8,086 nucleotides of DNA from Candidatus Thorarchaeota archaeon MP11T_1 (GCA_002825515.1 PJET01000076.1:1-8086), one strand, 5' to 3'. Shown: positions 1 to 6,195, numbered from the stretch's first letter. The notes: generated by a model from the sequence alone, not told the origin. Program-made: numbers and translations.

Positions 1-269
1 GTACTGTAATGATCGCGGCTTGTGAAACAGACCGTTGCCATATAGGTGGAACCGGCAATGAGATTGCCCAAGTGCAAGTAGATGTCGCTCGAGATATTTT
101 GAACGCAATCGGATGGAAAAGTGAACGAGTTGACATGTTCCGGATGTTCAGCGCAGAGCCTGAACGTTTCACCAACGCAGTGAATGAAATGGTGAATCGC
201 GCCAAGAAGCTAGGTCCCACGCCTGTCCATGAAGGGACTGCTGGGAAGTGGATGGAGGTGACAGAATGA
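1..269 (+). CDS. MvhD-type hydrogenase delta / Hdr-associated iron-sulfur subunit, C-terminal part (5' end outside window)
   Basis: The reading frame is open from the left edge of the window, so the gene is truncated at its 5' end. The ATG at 9 lies inside the domain and is not the start. The visible 88 residues match the C-terminal half of the MvhD/FlpD family: a Cx4C pair (ACETDRC), then HIGGTGNEIA, a helix-rich stretch and the family's ending with a KKLGP-like motif. The complete homologue at 5032-5442 has GCHPGDC, TGNLGAERR and KIGPNP at the corresponding places. In methanogens MvhD carries a [2Fe-2S] cluster and passes electrons from the hydrogenase to HdrA in the cytoplasm. Whether this is a separate MvhD or the tail of an HdrA-MvhD fusion cannot be seen here. 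The stop overlaps the next start (ATGA, 266-269), so the two are probably translated together. Confidence 0.85.
   Translation, partial: TVMIAACETDRCHIGGTGNEIAQVQVDVARDILNAIGWKSERVDMFRMFSAEPERFTNAVNEMVNRAKKLGPTPVHEGTAGKWMEVTE
254..260 (+). promoter_or_regulatory. Shine-Dalgarno site deciding the start at 266
   Basis: GGAGGTG lies 5 nt before the ATG at 266. It overlaps the longer reading that would begin at GTG 248, for which there is no such site. This fixes the start of the coiled-coil/ferredoxin gene at 266 and supports translational coupling to the upstream mvhD-like gene. Confidence 0.8.
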
Positions 270-2536
270 GTCGGCTATCACCAGAGAAGGCAATCGCTCC
301 TAAGAGACAGCGTATGTTAGATATGATTCTGGTTCTTGGTGGTCTCAAAGAAGAGTCTGTAATCCCACTTAGCAAGGTAAAGGAGGAACTTGACAATCTC
401 AAGACAGAATTGGCGCCATTGACTGATTCGATTATGGCATTCCCTGACTCATATTATGGTAAATTCTTGGAGGCTGTTGAGAAGAGCAAAATGGTCAATG
501 AAGTGAGTGATAGGGGCATTCTCAAAGAATCAATCTCAAATCTCGAGGAGGCAATTTCTAAGAGTGAATCGGAATCACTGAAAAGACTGAACGCTTTACT
601 CACTGATGCCCTCGATAGGATGACCAAAACTGAGGAAGCTTCTGAAGGCATCATCGATGTTGATATGACTACTATCCTTTCAACGATATCTAGTTTGATT
701 TCTGAAATTGAATCGGCCACAGACGAATTTGAGAAGGCTGCTGAATCAGAGGCTGAATCCACGAAGGCCGAGCTTTTGACTCTGGTTGAAACCCTTAAAG
801 ATGCTAAATCAAAAGCTGAAATTGCTCCTGAAGATGCTCTTGATGAGATTCAAAAACTTGGAACAAAGACACGATATGGCCCAGGATTGAGAGCGACAGC
901 TCAAGTCAAACGAGGAAAGCGGGACGGTCGAATTGATGATACACGCTTTCACAATCTTGTTTCAGAGAATATGCTCAATGAAGCCACTCGTGGAGTGATT
1001 ATGTTCATCCTTGGAAAAATGGGCTCTAAGACAGTTGTCCAAATTAGCAAACTCATGGAAACTTCACCCCAAGCAGTACAAAATGCTCTTGTGACAATGA
1101 TACAGAGAAGTGAAGTTGAGATGGTTGGCTTAGAGGGCGACGCTCCTGTCTTCTCAAGAGTTCTCACAGAAATTCCAAACTCAACACTCATCCTGAAAAG
1201 AATCGTACAACAGGTTCGCGGAATGGTCAAGTCACTTGAAGATGATTTTTCTGACACTGCAAATGAGTTTCTTGATAAATTACAGGTACTACTTGAACGC
1301 CTGCAGATATTGGGGACGTATGATGAAATCGCGCTATCAGAACCAATGAATAAGCTTAGAGAAACAGTTGACCGTGCTACGGAAGCAATTCTCACCTCTC
1401 AGACATCTGATGATGCAGAGAACCTCAAACTCCTTGTTACTGCAGGACTTGAGGCTTTTGCGCGTTTTCGCCTGAAGATCACACTGGAAAAGGGTCCCAA
1501 TCTCGTATCTGGAACCAACGTCTATGGAGAGAAGTTGGACCCTGAAGTATACCAATCAATGATGGATACCTATCTTGATAACGAGCTCGAGAGAGGCACT
1601 ATCTTGGTGCTGATCAGAGAACTGGGCGCCCTATCAGCACATGATCTTGCTGAGAGAACAAACATACCCCAGGACAGAATTCTTCGACATCTGCTCAGAA
1701 TGAAACGTGATGAACTTCTCACGATAGCTGGAGAGAATCATGGTTACATTCTCTACGATGTACCAAGAACACTATCTGAAGCTGAGATTTCAATACAAAC
1801 TGCATCCGCCCTTGCTCTGCAACTCGTTGAGTCTCGGGTTGAGCTTCAAAGGATACTATCTGAACTGAAGGCACCTGACATCGGTAAGCTTGCTAACTCA
1901 TTGGAAGTCTTTTCTAAGGCTCGTGACAAACTTGCATCAATACGCGTGAATGGTACTGTGATTGATGAAACAACATTGAATGAGGTCGAGGACAAGATCA
2001 AATCTGCTGTTTTACTCACCTATCGAACACGTGCTAAGATACCAAGCACAAGACCCAAGGTCACTCTGAAGGACTTGGCAGATGTTGACGTTCCCTCAGT
2101 GCTTGACGAGTACAAGAACCAAATGGGCTATGCGCCTCTGTTGGGTTTTGGTACAATTGAATGGGATCAATCAAAGTGCCTTGGATGCAAGTCTTGTGAA
2201 CTTGAATGCCCTGAGAATGCAATCGAGTTGAAGCCAAGAATAGAGATTCCCAAATTCTTTGAGATTTCAGACGAATCTCTCTCGCAATTACCGTCCAGCC
2301 GCTCACTCTTCTATAAGACTGTCCAGAACCTTGCCACAGTCAAGCCCTCGAAGGACATCACCCTTGAGAAAGAAGCACCAGGATTTGGGTCTGTTGAGGT
2401 AGATCTCTGGTTGTGTGTTGCTTGCCGCACCTGTGTAAGACGGTGTCCGGGTCCTGAACCAGGTGCTTTAGAACTGGAGCTGAAATGGAACCTTCCAGAG
2501 GTTGTGAAACATATCACATCATCATCATCGTCGTAA
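266..2536 (+). CDS. Coiled-coil / double winged-helix-like / dicluster ferredoxin protein coupled to an Hdr-Mvh module
   Basis: 756 residues; not a family I can name. In order: a long acidic helical and probably coiled-coil region (about 38-199); an Arg/Lys-rich linker (about 200-230); a winged-helix-like segment (about 237-295, QISKLMETSPQAVQNALV as the putative HTH); further helices; a second winged-helix-like segment (about 436-499, SAHDLAERTNIPQDRILRHL); more helix; then two [4Fe-4S] motifs with cysteines 638/641/644/648 and 717/720/723/727, both followed by Pro. The protein ends in five serines. No signal peptide or membrane segment is visible, so it should be cytoplasmic. The ferredoxin part should carry two clusters and the ATGA overlap ties it to MvhD, so it is plausibly an electron carrier or scaffold of an Hdr/Mvh complex. 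A redox-sensing DNA-binding role is an alternative: winged-helix folds can also be purely structural. The start at 266 is chosen on its Shine-Dalgarno site. Confidence 0.8.
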   Translation: MSRLSPEKAIAPKRQRMLDMILVLGGLKEESVIPLSKVKEELDNLKTELAPLTDSIMAFPDSYYGKFLEAVEKSKMVNEVSDRGILKESISNLEEAISKSESESLKRLNALLTDALDRMTKTEEASEGIIDVDMTTILSTISSLISEIESATDEFEKAAESEAESTKAELLTLVETLKDAKSKAEIAPEDALDEIQKLGTKTRYGPGLRATAQVKRGKRDGRIDDTRFHNLVSENMLNEATRGVIMFILGKMGSKTVVQISKLMETSPQAVQNALVTMIQRSEVEMVGLEGDAPVFSRVLTEIPNSTLILKRIVQQVRGMVKSLEDDFSDTANEFLDKLQVLLERLQILGTYDEIALSEPMNKLRETVDRATEAILTSQTSDDAENLKLLVTAGLEAFARFRLKITLEKGPNLVSGTNVYGEKLDPEVYQSMMDTYLDNELERGTILVLIRELGALSAHDLAERTNIPQDRILRHLLRMKRDELLTIAGENHGYILYDVPRTLSEAEISIQTASALALQLVESRVELQRILSELKAPDIGKLANSLEVFSKARDKLASIRVNGTVIDETTLNEVEDKIKSAVLLTYRTRAKIPSTRPKVTLKDLADVDVPSVLDEYKNQMGYAPLLGFGTIEWDQSKCLGCKSCELECPENAIELKPRIEIPKFFEISDESLSQLPSSRSLFYKTVQNLATVKPSKDITLEKEAPGFGSVEVDLWLCVACRTCVRRCPGPEPGALELELKWNLPEVVKHITSSSSS

Positions 2537-2560
2537 CGTCATTGCCCTTTAGCAACTGAC

Positions 2561-2567
2561 TTATACC
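2561..2567 (+). promoter_or_regulatory. Possible TATA box of the acyl-CoA dehydrogenase-cupin unit
   Basis: TTATACC in the 71-bp gap after the ferredoxin gene would place transcription start about 2589, leaving a leader of roughly 20 nt that contains the GAGGGAG ribosome site at 2597-2603. The match is short, so read-through from the upstream operon is equally possible. Confidence 0.3.
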
Positions 2568-2607
2568 ACTTGACAAAAGGTCATGGACAATCCTCTGAGG
2601 GAGTACA

Positions 2608-3807
2608 ATGATTGATTTCAGGCTTACAGACGAACAGCAAGAACTTCAGAACAAAGCGAGAAAGTTTGCTCAGGAGTACATGATTCCCTACGCTCACTAT
2701 TATGACAAAACAGGAGAGTTTCCGCGTCCGATAATCCAGAGGTGCTGGGAAGAAGGCCTCATGAACCTCTCCATTCCGAAAGAGTATGGTGGTCCTGGTC
2801 TTGGCTCTATAGAACAATGCATCGTTGTGGAAGAGATGGCTGCTGGATGCGCAGGGATGACTACGAGCATCTATGTAAACACACTTGGTGCTGAACCTAT
2901 TCTAGTTGCTGGGACTGCTGAACAGAAAGAGAAGTATCTCCGACCACTCACTGAAGACCTCAAGTTTGTCAGTTTCGCCTGCTCAGAACCTGGAATGGGT
3001 TCTGATGTAGCTGGAATTCAGACACGAGCGAAGAAAGAGGGTAACCACTACATCTTGAATGGATCAAAGTTCTGGATCACAAATGCACCACATGCGGATT
3101 ACTTCACAGTCTTTGCCAGTCTTGACCCAAGTAAGCGCCACAAGGCACTCTGTGCCTTTATTGTGGATGCTGACACTCCAGGGGTCAAAACAGGTCGTCC
3201 AGTCGAGAAGATGGGACACAAAGCCTCCACAACATCTTCGGTAATGTTTCGTGATGCCAAAGTTTCAGAAGAGAACCTGCTGGGTACTGAGGGGAAAGGC
3301 TTTGGAATTGCAATGCAGACCTTCGCTATGACTCGTCCATCAATCGCAGCTTTTTCAACCGGTCTCGCACGAGCCGCAATGGAGTACGCAAGGGATTATG
3401 TCAACAAACGAGAGGTTTTCACTCAGAAACTTCGAGAATTTGAGGTCATCCAGTTCAAATTGGCTGAAATGTATATGAAAATCGAGGCGTCCAGAGCATT
3501 ATATCTCAAGGCTGCATGGACAACTGACAATGTTGGGGACGCTACCGTGCCTGCAAGTGTGGCCAAAGCATATGCCACCGATGTTGCTATGGAAACAGCC
3601 AGCGAGGCACTTCAAATCCATGGGGGCTATGGGTACATCGACCAATATCCACTTGAGAAGCTCTTCAGAGATGCCAAACTGTACCAAATCTATGAGGGAA
3701 CTAGTGAGGTTCAACGACTCATTCTCGGTCGTCATTTACTCGATGGATATGAACCTGCTATGGAAAAGATTCCAAAATGGTATAACAAAAAGCCTCCAGA
3801 TTTCTAG
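2608..3807 (+). CDS. Acyl-CoA dehydrogenase (FAD-dependent)
   Basis: 399 residues, full length for the family (usually about 380-400). These enzymes oxidise an acyl-CoA to the 2-enoyl-CoA with FAD and pass electrons to electron-transfer flavoprotein. Seen in the sequence: the N-terminal helical domain (DEQQELQNKARKFAQE); the first family signature at about 124-133 (ACSEPGMGSD); the FAD/substrate-binding beta region with NGSKFWITNA; the second signature IHGGYGY; and the catalytic glutamate E363 in YEGTSEVQR, its position in short- and medium-chain enzymes. Chain length or branched substrate cannot be read from sequence alone. GAGGGAG at 2597-2603, 4 nt before ATG, supports the start. The cupin gene follows at once, so the two probably share an mRNA. 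No ETF genes lie in the window; the redox genes upstream raise the possibility of Hdr-linked electron transfer, which is inference. Confidence 0.95.
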   Translation: MIDFRLTDEQQELQNKARKFAQEYMIPYAHYYDKTGEFPRPIIQRCWEEGLMNLSIPKEYGGPGLGSIEQCIVVEEMAAGCAGMTTSIYVNTLGAEPILVAGTAEQKEKYLRPLTEDLKFVSFACSEPGMGSDVAGIQTRAKKEGNHYILNGSKFWITNAPHADYFTVFASLDPSKRHKALCAFIVDADTPGVKTGRPVEKMGHKASTTSSVMFRDAKVSEENLLGTEGKGFGIAMQTFAMTRPSIAAFSTGLARAAMEYARDYVNKREVFTQKLREFEVIQFKLAEMYMKIEASRALYLKAAWTTDNVGDATVPASVAKAYATDVAMETASEALQIHGGYGYIDQYPLEKLFRDAKLYQIYEGTSEVQRLILGRHLLDGYEPAMEKIPKWYNKKPPDF

Positions 3808-3818
3808 GAGATTTTGTG

Positions 3819-4187
3819 ATGATTGTGAAGAAACTGAAGGATCTCAAAGAGATTGTCGCACTTGATGATACTATTGTCCGTGAGATGTTGAATCCAAAGC
3901 ATGATGCCATCCCCCTACATCTTGGATACAGTCTTGCTCATGCAACACTCCTTCCCAAGAAAACCTCCCTACCCCATCGGTTCAAAACAGCCTCGGAGGT
4001 CTATTATATTCTCGAAGGCGAAGGTATGATGCATATTGATGATGAAACCGAGAGGGTTGGTCCTGGAGATACTATCTACATTCCACCCAAGGCAGTCCAA
4101 TTTATTGAGAACATTGGTGACAGTAATTTAGAGTTCTTATGCATAGTCTTTCCAGAATGGCAACCAGACGCTGAGGAATTGGTTTGA
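3819..4187 (+). CDS. Small single-domain cupin protein
   Basis: 122 residues from ATG 3819, with AGGAG at 3806-3810 at 8 nt; GTG 3816 is directly before it and less well spaced. One conserved beta-barrel is visible. Motif 1 is PHRFKTASEVYYILEGEG, with H53 and E60; motif 2 is GDTIYIPPKAVQFIEN. The usual HxH of motif 1 is HRF, and the histidine of motif 2 is Q94, so only two of the four common metal ligands remain. Cupins include dioxygenases, isomerases, epimerases and non-catalytic small-molecule binders; with this site, weak metal binding or a ligand-binding role is more likely than classical metal catalysis. The gene begins 11 bp after the acyl-CoA dehydrogenase stop, whose stop codon is part of its ribosome site, so the two are surely co-transcribed. 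It may bind a related acyl or acid metabolite, but this is a guess. Confidence 0.85.
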   Translation: MIVKKLKDLKEIVALDDTIVREMLNPKHDAIPLHLGYSLAHATLLPKKTSLPHRFKTASEVYYILEGEGMMHIDDETERVGPGDTIYIPPKAVQFIENIGDSNLEFLCIVFPEWQPDAEELV

Positions 4188-4233
4188 TTTCCTTCAGACA
4201 AATCTTTCTAACGAATGGACACCATTGTAAGTT

Positions 4234-4711
4234 TCAGGCATTTGACGTGTAATCCTTCCATTGACTGTCTATCCATTGTTTTATTCCAATTTTTTCAATG
4301 GTTTCTAAGTTTTCAATAGTCCTCCATTTAATCACACCAGGATTGCTCTTGAGCTTTGGACATGGGAAACTTGCACAGTTGCTACACAAAGGATATTCCT
4401 TCTCGAAACAACATTGTCGAATCTCGCACCGATCCCTCTCCCCCTTGGAGTAATCCGGAATCTCCGCTTTACACCCTGAACAAATCCCAGACTCTGCAAG
4501 AACCTCTAGTCCTCGAGAAAAATTATCACCATCAATACCCTCTCTCTGAAATTGCTTCACAAACCCCCCAAAGTCTTTGAACATGTCAAGAGCAGCGTGT
4601 GCAGTCCTTCGTATTTTTCCTGTATGCCAATCACAAGTATGACAATATGAACCACAGTAGGAAATATACCGCTCTTTTTCCTCCTCGTACTTCTTTACTA
4701 AATCACCCCAT
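4234..4711 (-). pseudogene. DUF3795-like cysteine-rich protein with an apparent one-base frameshift after the start codon
   Basis: An ATG-initiated frame runs only from 4584, but the same frame stays open to 4722 and clearly codes upstream: RYISYCGSYCHTC, then DWHTGKIRRTAHAALD, joining the rest without a break. That upstream part holds no ATG, GTG or TTG in frame. An ATG at 4711-4709 is out of frame because of a run of four G (4709-4706 on the + strand CCCC); removing one G gives MGDLVKKYEEEKERYISYCG and a protein of about 158 residues. The product has many cysteines: YCGSYCHTC, CSGCK, CEIRQCC and CSNCASFPC, typical of DUF3795, a family of unknown function thought to bind metal or Fe-S. A TATA-like box about 25 bp upstream fits a leaderless start at 4711. 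The change is either a sequencing or assembly error in the homopolymer, or a real frameshift. If ATG 4584 is used instead, the N-terminal cysteines are lost. Confidence 0.7.
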
Positions 4712-4731
4712 AATCTGTGAACCTACTCTAG

Positions 4732-4739
4732 GATAAATT
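4732..4739 (-). promoter_or_regulatory. TATA-like box of the DUF3795-like gene
   Basis: On the minus strand the element reads AATTTATC, centred about 25 bp before the ATG at 4711. In archaea TFB/TBP promoters start about 25 bp downstream of the TATA centre, so the transcript would begin at or next to the A of this ATG and be leaderless. This is consistent with the lack of a ribosome site and favours 4711 as the original start. Confidence 0.45.
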
Positions 4740-4973
4740 CAGCTCACTATGCAATCGTCCAAGCATTATTACACGGGCTGGTCTATTTTCGTTTTGAGAA
4801 TGATAGAACATACGAATTGAAGGTCATAGAGGAAGTTCAATCAAAATCCTCTGAGATTTGAAACAAATCGGTACCTGCATCAAAACACCTCAGGAATCCT
4901 TCCTTGCAAAATGCTAACTTTGGCAAATAACCACGACCTTGTATTGTCACTGAATTATTTTCCAATCTGAAAG

Positions 4974-4980
4974 ATTATAT
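4974..4980 (+). promoter_or_regulatory. TATA-like box of the orphan mvhD
   Basis: ATTATAT preceded by an A/G-rich stretch (GAAAG) that could serve as a BRE. It lies about 55 bp before ATG 5032, predicting a transcription start near 5002 and a leader of about 30 nt. No strong Shine-Dalgarno sequence is seen in that leader. Confidence 0.45.
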
Positions 4981-4983
4981 GTT

Positions 4984-4997
4984 GGCTCGGATGAGCC
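4984..4997. repeat. Short inverted repeat, GGCTC-ggat-GAGCC, in the orphan mvhD promoter
   Basis: Two perfect 5-bp arms separated by 4 bp, located between the TATA-like box and the predicted transcription start. Its place would allow a repressor bound there to block the polymerase. A chance repeat of this size is possible. Confidence 0.4.
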
Positions 4998-5031
4998 CAT
5001 TTACTAACTATAATTAGGCGACTGAAGAATA

Positions 5032-5442
5032 ATGCCCCCAAAAGACATGAATATCATCGTGTTTGGTTGCATGCAATGCATGTACGCCGCGTCCGATCTT
5101 GCAGGGACAATGAAACTGCAATACGACATCACGAGCAGGATCATCAGGATGCCCTGTACTGCGAGGTTGGACATCAACTTCATACTCAAAGCGTTGCAGG
5201 AAGGGGCGGATGGAGTATTGGTTGTCGGATGTCACCCTGGAGACTGCGCATACAAGACTGGAAATCTGGGTGCTGAGCGGAGAGTCCGGTTTGCTAGGAA
5301 GCTAGTTGGAACACTTGGTCTGAATGAAGACCGTGTAAAGATGGTATTCGTGTCAGCTGCTGAGGGTGACAAGTTCGCAGCAGAGGTCAATAAATTCGCT
5401 GATGAGATCCGAAAGATTGGACCGAATCCAATCAGATTGTAA
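5032..5442 (+). CDS. mvhD: Orphan MvhD-type iron-sulfur subunit (FlpD domain)
   Basis: 136 residues, full length for the MvhD/FlpD family. Seen: CMQC (C13, C16) followed by MYAASDLAG; C42 in the PCTARLD segment; EGADGVLVVGCHPGDC with C67 and C72; TGNLGAERRV; and the ending KIGPNPIRL. In MvhD these conserved cysteines hold a [2Fe-2S] cluster that connects a hydrogenase, formate dehydrogenase or other electron donor with the HdrA flavin-based bifurcating subunit, in the cytoplasm. Unlike most mvhD genes this one has no hdr or hydrogenase neighbour: to the left is the divergent DUF3795-like gene, to the right a convergent acetyltransferase. It appears to be transcribed alone from the TATA-like box near 4977. 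It may be an exchangeable adaptor that lets a different donor use the Hdr complex, which is inference. The upstream paralogue at 1-269 is clearly diverged from it. Confidence 0.93.
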   Translation: MPPKDMNIIVFGCMQCMYAASDLAGTMKLQYDITSRIIRMPCTARLDINFILKALQEGADGVLVVGCHPGDCAYKTGNLGAERRVRFARKLVGTLGLNEDRVKMVFVSAAEGDKFAAEVNKFADEIRKIGPNPIRL

Positions 5443-5447
5443 AACCT

Positions 5448-5912
5448 CTATACTCTCATTCTCATATGATATGCATTAACTTTGAATCCAATCTTCTCAT
5501 ACAGGTGCTTCGCAGCTTCTGCCTGAACAGGGCAGGTCAATAAGATTAGATCGGTGCCAGCTTGCTTGAATACTCCAACAAGACGCTCTAGTAATGAGGT
5601 TCCCATACTCTGTCTTCTGTACTCTGGATCGACAACGAGAAGTTCAATTGTTGCGACCCTCGAAACCCCCCAATTTGACAAGACCTGAGCTGGAACATCT
5701 TTGAAAAATCCGTAAACAAATCCAACAATCTCTTCGTTATCTTCAGCCACAAGAAAACCTTCTGGAAAGGAATCGGTAATCTTCAGGTCATCTTCTTGTA
5801 TAGGACCATCAAAGAGAGCGTGATCATTAGCCAGCTTAATGACCCTCCTAGTATCTCTTTTTTCAAACTTACGTATTTGCAAAATCACACACTCACAAAA
5901 GCCATGAGCCAT
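5448..5912 (-). CDS. GNAT-family N-acetyltransferase
   Basis: 154 residues. The fold is recognisable from the N-terminal strand LQIRKFEKRD, the central EEIVGFVYGFF strand, motif A with VVDPEYRRQSMGTSLL (acetyl-CoA pyrophosphate loop, Q101-x-x-G104-x-S106), and motif B AEAAKHLYEKIGFK with Y138 in the usual place for the general acid. GNAT enzymes transfer acetyl from acetyl-CoA to an amine of a protein or small molecule; the substrate cannot be read here. The sequence ATIELLVVDPEYRRQSMGTSLLE is typical of protein-acetyltransferase-like RimI relatives, but no specific assignment is made. The ATG at 5912 has no ribosome site, but a TATA-like box lies about 30 bp upstream, fitting a leaderless transcript. 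GTG at 5888 is an alternative start that keeps the domain. Its stop lies 5 bp from that of the orphan mvhD, tail-to-tail. Confidence 0.9.
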   Translation of the reverse strand: MAHGFCECVILQIRKFEKRDTRRVIKLANDHALFDGPIQEDDLKITDSFPEGFLVAEDNEEIVGFVYGFFKDVPAQVLSNWGVSRVATIELLVVDPEYRRQSMGTSLLERLVGVFKQAGTDLILLTCPVQAEAAKHLYEKIGFKVNAYHMRMRV

Positions 5913-5937
5913 GGTTTAATGAGGATATTGCTCAAAG

Positions 5938-5945
5938 ATTATAGA
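5938..5945 (-). promoter_or_regulatory. TATA-like box of the GNAT gene
   Basis: On the minus strand TCTATAAT, centred about 30 bp before the ATG at 5912. The predicted transcription start is about 5915, within a few bases of the start codon, so the mRNA would have almost no leader. No Shine-Dalgarno sequence is present, which agrees. Confidence 0.5.
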
Positions 5946-6017
5946 CCATATTGAGTTCGATTGAAATCCTACTAGCCATGACAAACATGCCGTATTCAAT
6001 CAGTTCATATTGATAAC

Positions 6018-6029
6018 AAATACATATTT
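6018..6029. repeat. Near-palindrome AAATA-ca-TATTT upstream of the HD gene
   Basis: With the flanking C and G it has 6-bp arms around 2 bp. It lies in the 283-bp divergent gap between the GNAT and HD genes, about 90 bp from the former start and 170 bp from the latter. It could be a regulator site or an A/T-rich chance palindrome. Confidence 0.3.
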
Positions 6030-6074
6030 GGAAGAATAAGAAAGAAGAATCTGAACAAGCTCATCAGTTATAGA

Positions 6075-6105
6075 GTAGGTCGAGGGGAATCCGAAACACA
6101 CCTAC
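6075..6105. repeat. Inverted repeat GTAGGT ... ACCTAC upstream of the HD gene
   Basis: Perfect 6-bp arms at 6075-6080 and 6100-6105 with a 19-nt loop, 90-120 bp before ATG 6196. It is upstream of the most plausible promoter (TTTATTAC at 6133-6140), so it would act on DNA, not on RNA, if functional. Confidence 0.3.
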
Positions 6106-6195
6106 AGAATTTGAGTTGCAACCAGTATCTCATTTATTACTGAAATAGCAGTAGTCAGAATTGAACAGAGAAAATGAAAGAAGGGGCGATAAAGA

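Larger units (their letters stand above)
4712..5031. other. Divergent intergenic region between the DUF3795-like gene and the orphan mvhD
   Basis: About 320 bp without a convincing gene. It contains a TATA-like box facing left (4732-4739), one facing right (about 4974-4980) and a short inverted repeat (4984-4997). A 46-codon open stretch on the + strand (4721-4861) has no ATG, GTG or TTG near its beginning and is not called. I see no RNA gene. Confidence 0.6.

Noticed and set aside
248..265. GTG at 248 as the start of the ferredoxin fusion
   Set aside because: The Shine-Dalgarno GGAGGTG lies inside this extension and is 5 nt before ATG 266, which also gives the ATGA overlap.
454..1395. Minus-strand open frames opposite the coiled-coil gene
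   Set aside because: Serine-rich readings typical of the antisense of acidic helical genes; no domain, start context or promoter.
3059..3865. Alternative + frames within the acyl-CoA dehydrogenase and over its junction with the cupin
   Set aside because: They overlap catalytic motifs of a family gene and lack domains of their own.
4356..4580. 74-residue + strand frame opposite the DUF3795-like gene
   Set aside because: The opposite strand carries the clear cysteine-motif family, and this frame has no recognisable domain.
4721..4861. 46-codon open stretch on the + strand in the divergent gap (reads HYAIVQALLHGLVYFRFE)
   Set aside because: No ATG, GTG or TTG near its beginning, no ribosome site, and this length is expected by chance; it may be a gene relic but cannot be supported.
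5004..5235. Minus-strand frames opposite the orphan mvhD
   Set aside because: Shadows of a well-conserved MvhD family gene.
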